DNA from: CAYSBK01 sp964429265
Lineage (GTDB): Bacteria; Planctomycetota; Phycisphaerae; Sedimentisphaerales; Anaerobacaceae
Direction: 5' to 3'
DNA length: 7,882 nt
Assembly (NCBI GenBank): GCA_964429265.1
Contig: CAYSBK010000115.1
Location: 1 to 7,882, forward strand
Every line of letters begins with the position of its first letter. Within the stretch, counting starts at the first letter, position 1. Of this stretch, positions 6,231 to 7,882 are shown piece by piece. Position numbers and translations under genes: made by a program. Under the pieces are notes generated by a model, which made no database searches, was not told the DNA's origin, and saw only the letters and a program-made list of their open reading frames with translations.

Positions 6231-7882
6231 ATGTCAAGCGATACTGTGAAAAGCGGTTTCCAGCGGGCGCCGCACCGCGCACTATTGCACGCCTGTGGGG
6301 TCGCTGAGCGGGATTTGGACAAGCCTTTTATCGGAATCGCCAACAGCTTCTGCGAGATAGTGCCCGGCCACGTGCATCTTAACGAAGTTGCCCGCACGGT
6401 AAAACAGGCCGTGCGAAACGCCGGCGGCGTACCGTTCGAGTTCAACACCATAGCAGTCTGCGACGGCATCGCTATGGGCCACACCGGTATGAAATACTCG
6501 CTGGCGTCACGCGAGATTATCGCCGACTCCGTCGAAACAATGGGCAGGGCTCATTGTTTCGACGCCCTGATTTGCATACCAAACTGCGACAAGATAGTCC
6601 CGGGAATGCTTATGGCCGCGGTGCGCCTGAACATTCCCACGCTCTTCGTTTCGGGCGGGCCCATGGCCGCAGGCAAAACGGCAGACGGCAGGACCGTTGA
6701 CCTTATCAGCGTATTCGAAGCCGTGGCCGAGTTTAACGCCGGAAAGATCGACGAACAACAGCTAAGAGAACTCGAGCGCACCGGCTGCCCCGGCTGCGGC
6801 AGTTGCTCGGGGATGTTTACCGCCAACTCGATGAACTGCCTGTGCGAGGCCATCGGCATAGCGCTTCCGGGCAACGGAACAATCCTTGCAACGAACCCCG
6901 CAAGACAGAAACTCTACGAGCAGGCCGGCCGCCAAATCCTCCAATTACTCGACAAAGACATCAGGCCGCTCGACATAATCAACGAAAAATCACTCGACAA
7001 TGCCCTGGTTCTCGATATGGCGATGGGAGGCTCGACCAACACGGTGCTGCACACGCTGGCGCTGGCACACGAGGCCGGCATCGACTATGACCTGGACCGT
7101 ATCAATGCCATCTCGGCAAGGTGCCCCAACATCTGCAGGGTCTCGCCGTCGAGCCGGTTTCATATGGAGGACGTCGATGCGGCCGGCGGCGTAAGCGCCG
7201 TGCTGGCGGAAATAAGCAGGATCGACGGTTTGCTGAACACGCAATGCCTTACGGTAGCCGGTAAGACACTCGGCGAGGTAATAGCCGGTGCACAAATCAA
7301 GAACACCGAGGTCATCCATCCTGTTGAACAGGCTTATTCAAGAACCGGAGGCCTGGCGGTCTTGAGAGGCAACCTCGCTCCCAACGGCTCGGTGGTCAAG
7401 ACCGCCGGCGTTGCCGACGCAATGCTCACCCACAGCGGCCCCGCCGTCGTGTTCGACAGCCAGGAGGATGCCTGCGAGGGAATCCTCGCCGGAAAGGTAA
7501 GGCCCGGCGACGTCGTGGTCATTCGCTACGAGGGACCCAGGGGCGGACCAGGTATGCAGGAAATGCTCAGCCCCACCAGTTACATTATGGGTGCCGGGCT
7601 GGGCGAATCGGTTGCATTGATTACCGACGGGCGGTTCAGCGGCGGGACCCGCGGTGCCTGCATCGGCCACGTAAGTCCGGAAGCCGCCGTCGGCGGCCCC
7701 ATCGCCCTGCTGCAAAACGGCGACGTAATCGAGGTTGATATTCCGAACCACAGGCTCGAAGTGAAATTATCCGAAGAAGAGCTTGCACGGCGAAAGGCCC
7801 ACTGGAAACCACCCGCTCCGCGAATTACCAAGGGCTGCCTCGCCAAGTACGCCTCAATGGCGACCAGCGCCGACACGGGCGC
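6231..7882 (+). CDS. ilvD: Dihydroxy-acid dehydratase, cut by window edge just before its C-terminus
   Basis: IlvD dehydrates 2,3-dihydroxy-isovalerate and 2,3-dihydroxy-3-methylvalerate to the 2-keto acids that give valine, leucine and isoleucine, in the cytoplasm. The 550 complete residues closely follow Bacillus-type IlvD (about 558 residues), so only a few residues are missing. Visible signatures are NSFCEIVPGHVHL at 38-50, DGIAMGH at 78-84, IPNCDK at 116-121 (C119 cluster ligand, K121 at the metal site), CPGCGSCSGMFTANSMNC at 186-203 (C192 cluster ligand), MGGSTNTVLH at 265-274, IRYEGPRGGPGM at 431-442, SPTS at 447-450 and DGRFSGGTRG at 466-475. The early motif has PGH where the [2Fe-2S] plant-type enzymes have PCN, as in the VPGHVHL clade that includes the E. 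coli [4Fe-4S] enzyme; this hints at, but does not prove, an oxygen-sensitive cluster. AAAGGA seven bases before ATG 6231 fixes the start; an in-frame GTG at 6216 overlaps that site. The related dehydratase Edd is less likely because the Bacillus IlvD match is near continuous. No other ilv gene is visible. Confidence 0.97.
   Translation, partial: MSSDTVKSGFQRAPHRALLHACGVAERDLDKPFIGIANSFCEIVPGHVHLNEVARTVKQAVRNAGGVPFEFNTIAVCDGIAMGHTGMKYSLASREIIADSVETMGRAHCFDALICIPNCDKIVPGMLMAAVRLNIPTLFVSGGPMAAGKTADGRTVDLISVFEAVAEFNAGKIDEQQLRELERTGCPGCGSCSGMFTANSMNCLCEAIGIALPGNGTILATNPARQKLYEQAGRQILQLLDKDIRPLDIINEKSLDNALVLDMAMGGSTNTVLHTLALAHEAGIDYDLDRINAISARCPNICRVSPSSRFHMEDVDAAGGVSAVLAEISRIDGLLNTQCLTVAGKTLGEVIAGAQIKNTEVIHPVEQAYSRTGGLAVLRGNLAPNGSVVKTAGVADAMLTHSGPAVVFDSQEDACEGILAGKVRPGDVVVIRYEGPRGGPGMQEMLSPTSYIMGAGLGESVALITDGRFSGGTRGACIGHVSPEAAVGGPIALLQNGDVIEVDIPNHRLEVKLSEEELARRKAHWKPPAPRITKGCLAKYASMATSADTG

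Overview
The window is bacterial, GC-rich and densely coded. Two transcription units face away from each other across a 164-base intergenic region (6067-6230). Leftward (minus strand) runs a tightly spaced six-gene cluster: two related lipoproteins, a HIT-family nucleotide phosphorylase/hydrolase, a dGTPase-like HD phosphohydrolase, a fused PgpA-UppP membrane phosphatase, and a radical SAM protein cut by the left edge. Gaps between these genes are 29, 30, 40, 34 and 87 bases, so they are probably one operon. Rightward (plus strand) runs ilvD, the dihydroxy-acid dehydratase of branched-chain amino acid synthesis, cut by the right edge only a few residues before its expected end.

The two standout points are these. 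First, a single 476-residue frame joins a complete phosphatidylglycerophosphatase A (phospholipid synthesis) to a complete undecaprenyl-diphosphatase (recycling of the peptidoglycan lipid carrier), with no plausible internal start for the second half. Second, the intergenic region holds two good sigma-70-type promoters back to back. Their identical TTGTCC -35 boxes are the two arms of a perfect 8-base inverted repeat with an 11-base spacer, and each gives a leader of about 40 bases. The two promoters are therefore near mirror images, probably too close to be occupied at once, and may share an operator.

Functionally, the leftward cluster combines enzymes that act on phosphate esters and anhydrides (dNTPs, dinucleoside polyphosphates, PGP, undecaprenyl pyrophosphate) with two envelope lipoproteins of unknown role and a radical SAM enzyme. 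A housekeeping role in nucleotide-pool cleaning and envelope lipid metabolism is a reasonable inference, but nothing in the sequence proves that the products cooperate.

The host is a bacterium that makes lipoproteins and peptidoglycan. The mixture of high GC with frequent ATA isoleucine codons, the weak Shine-Dalgarno sequences at several starts and the orphan lipoprotein pair suggest an uncultured, perhaps anaerobic lineage such as a Planctomycetota/Phycisphaerae-like group. This is a guess, not a demonstrated assignment. No tRNA, rRNA, mobile element, CRISPR array or convincing intrinsic terminator was seen.
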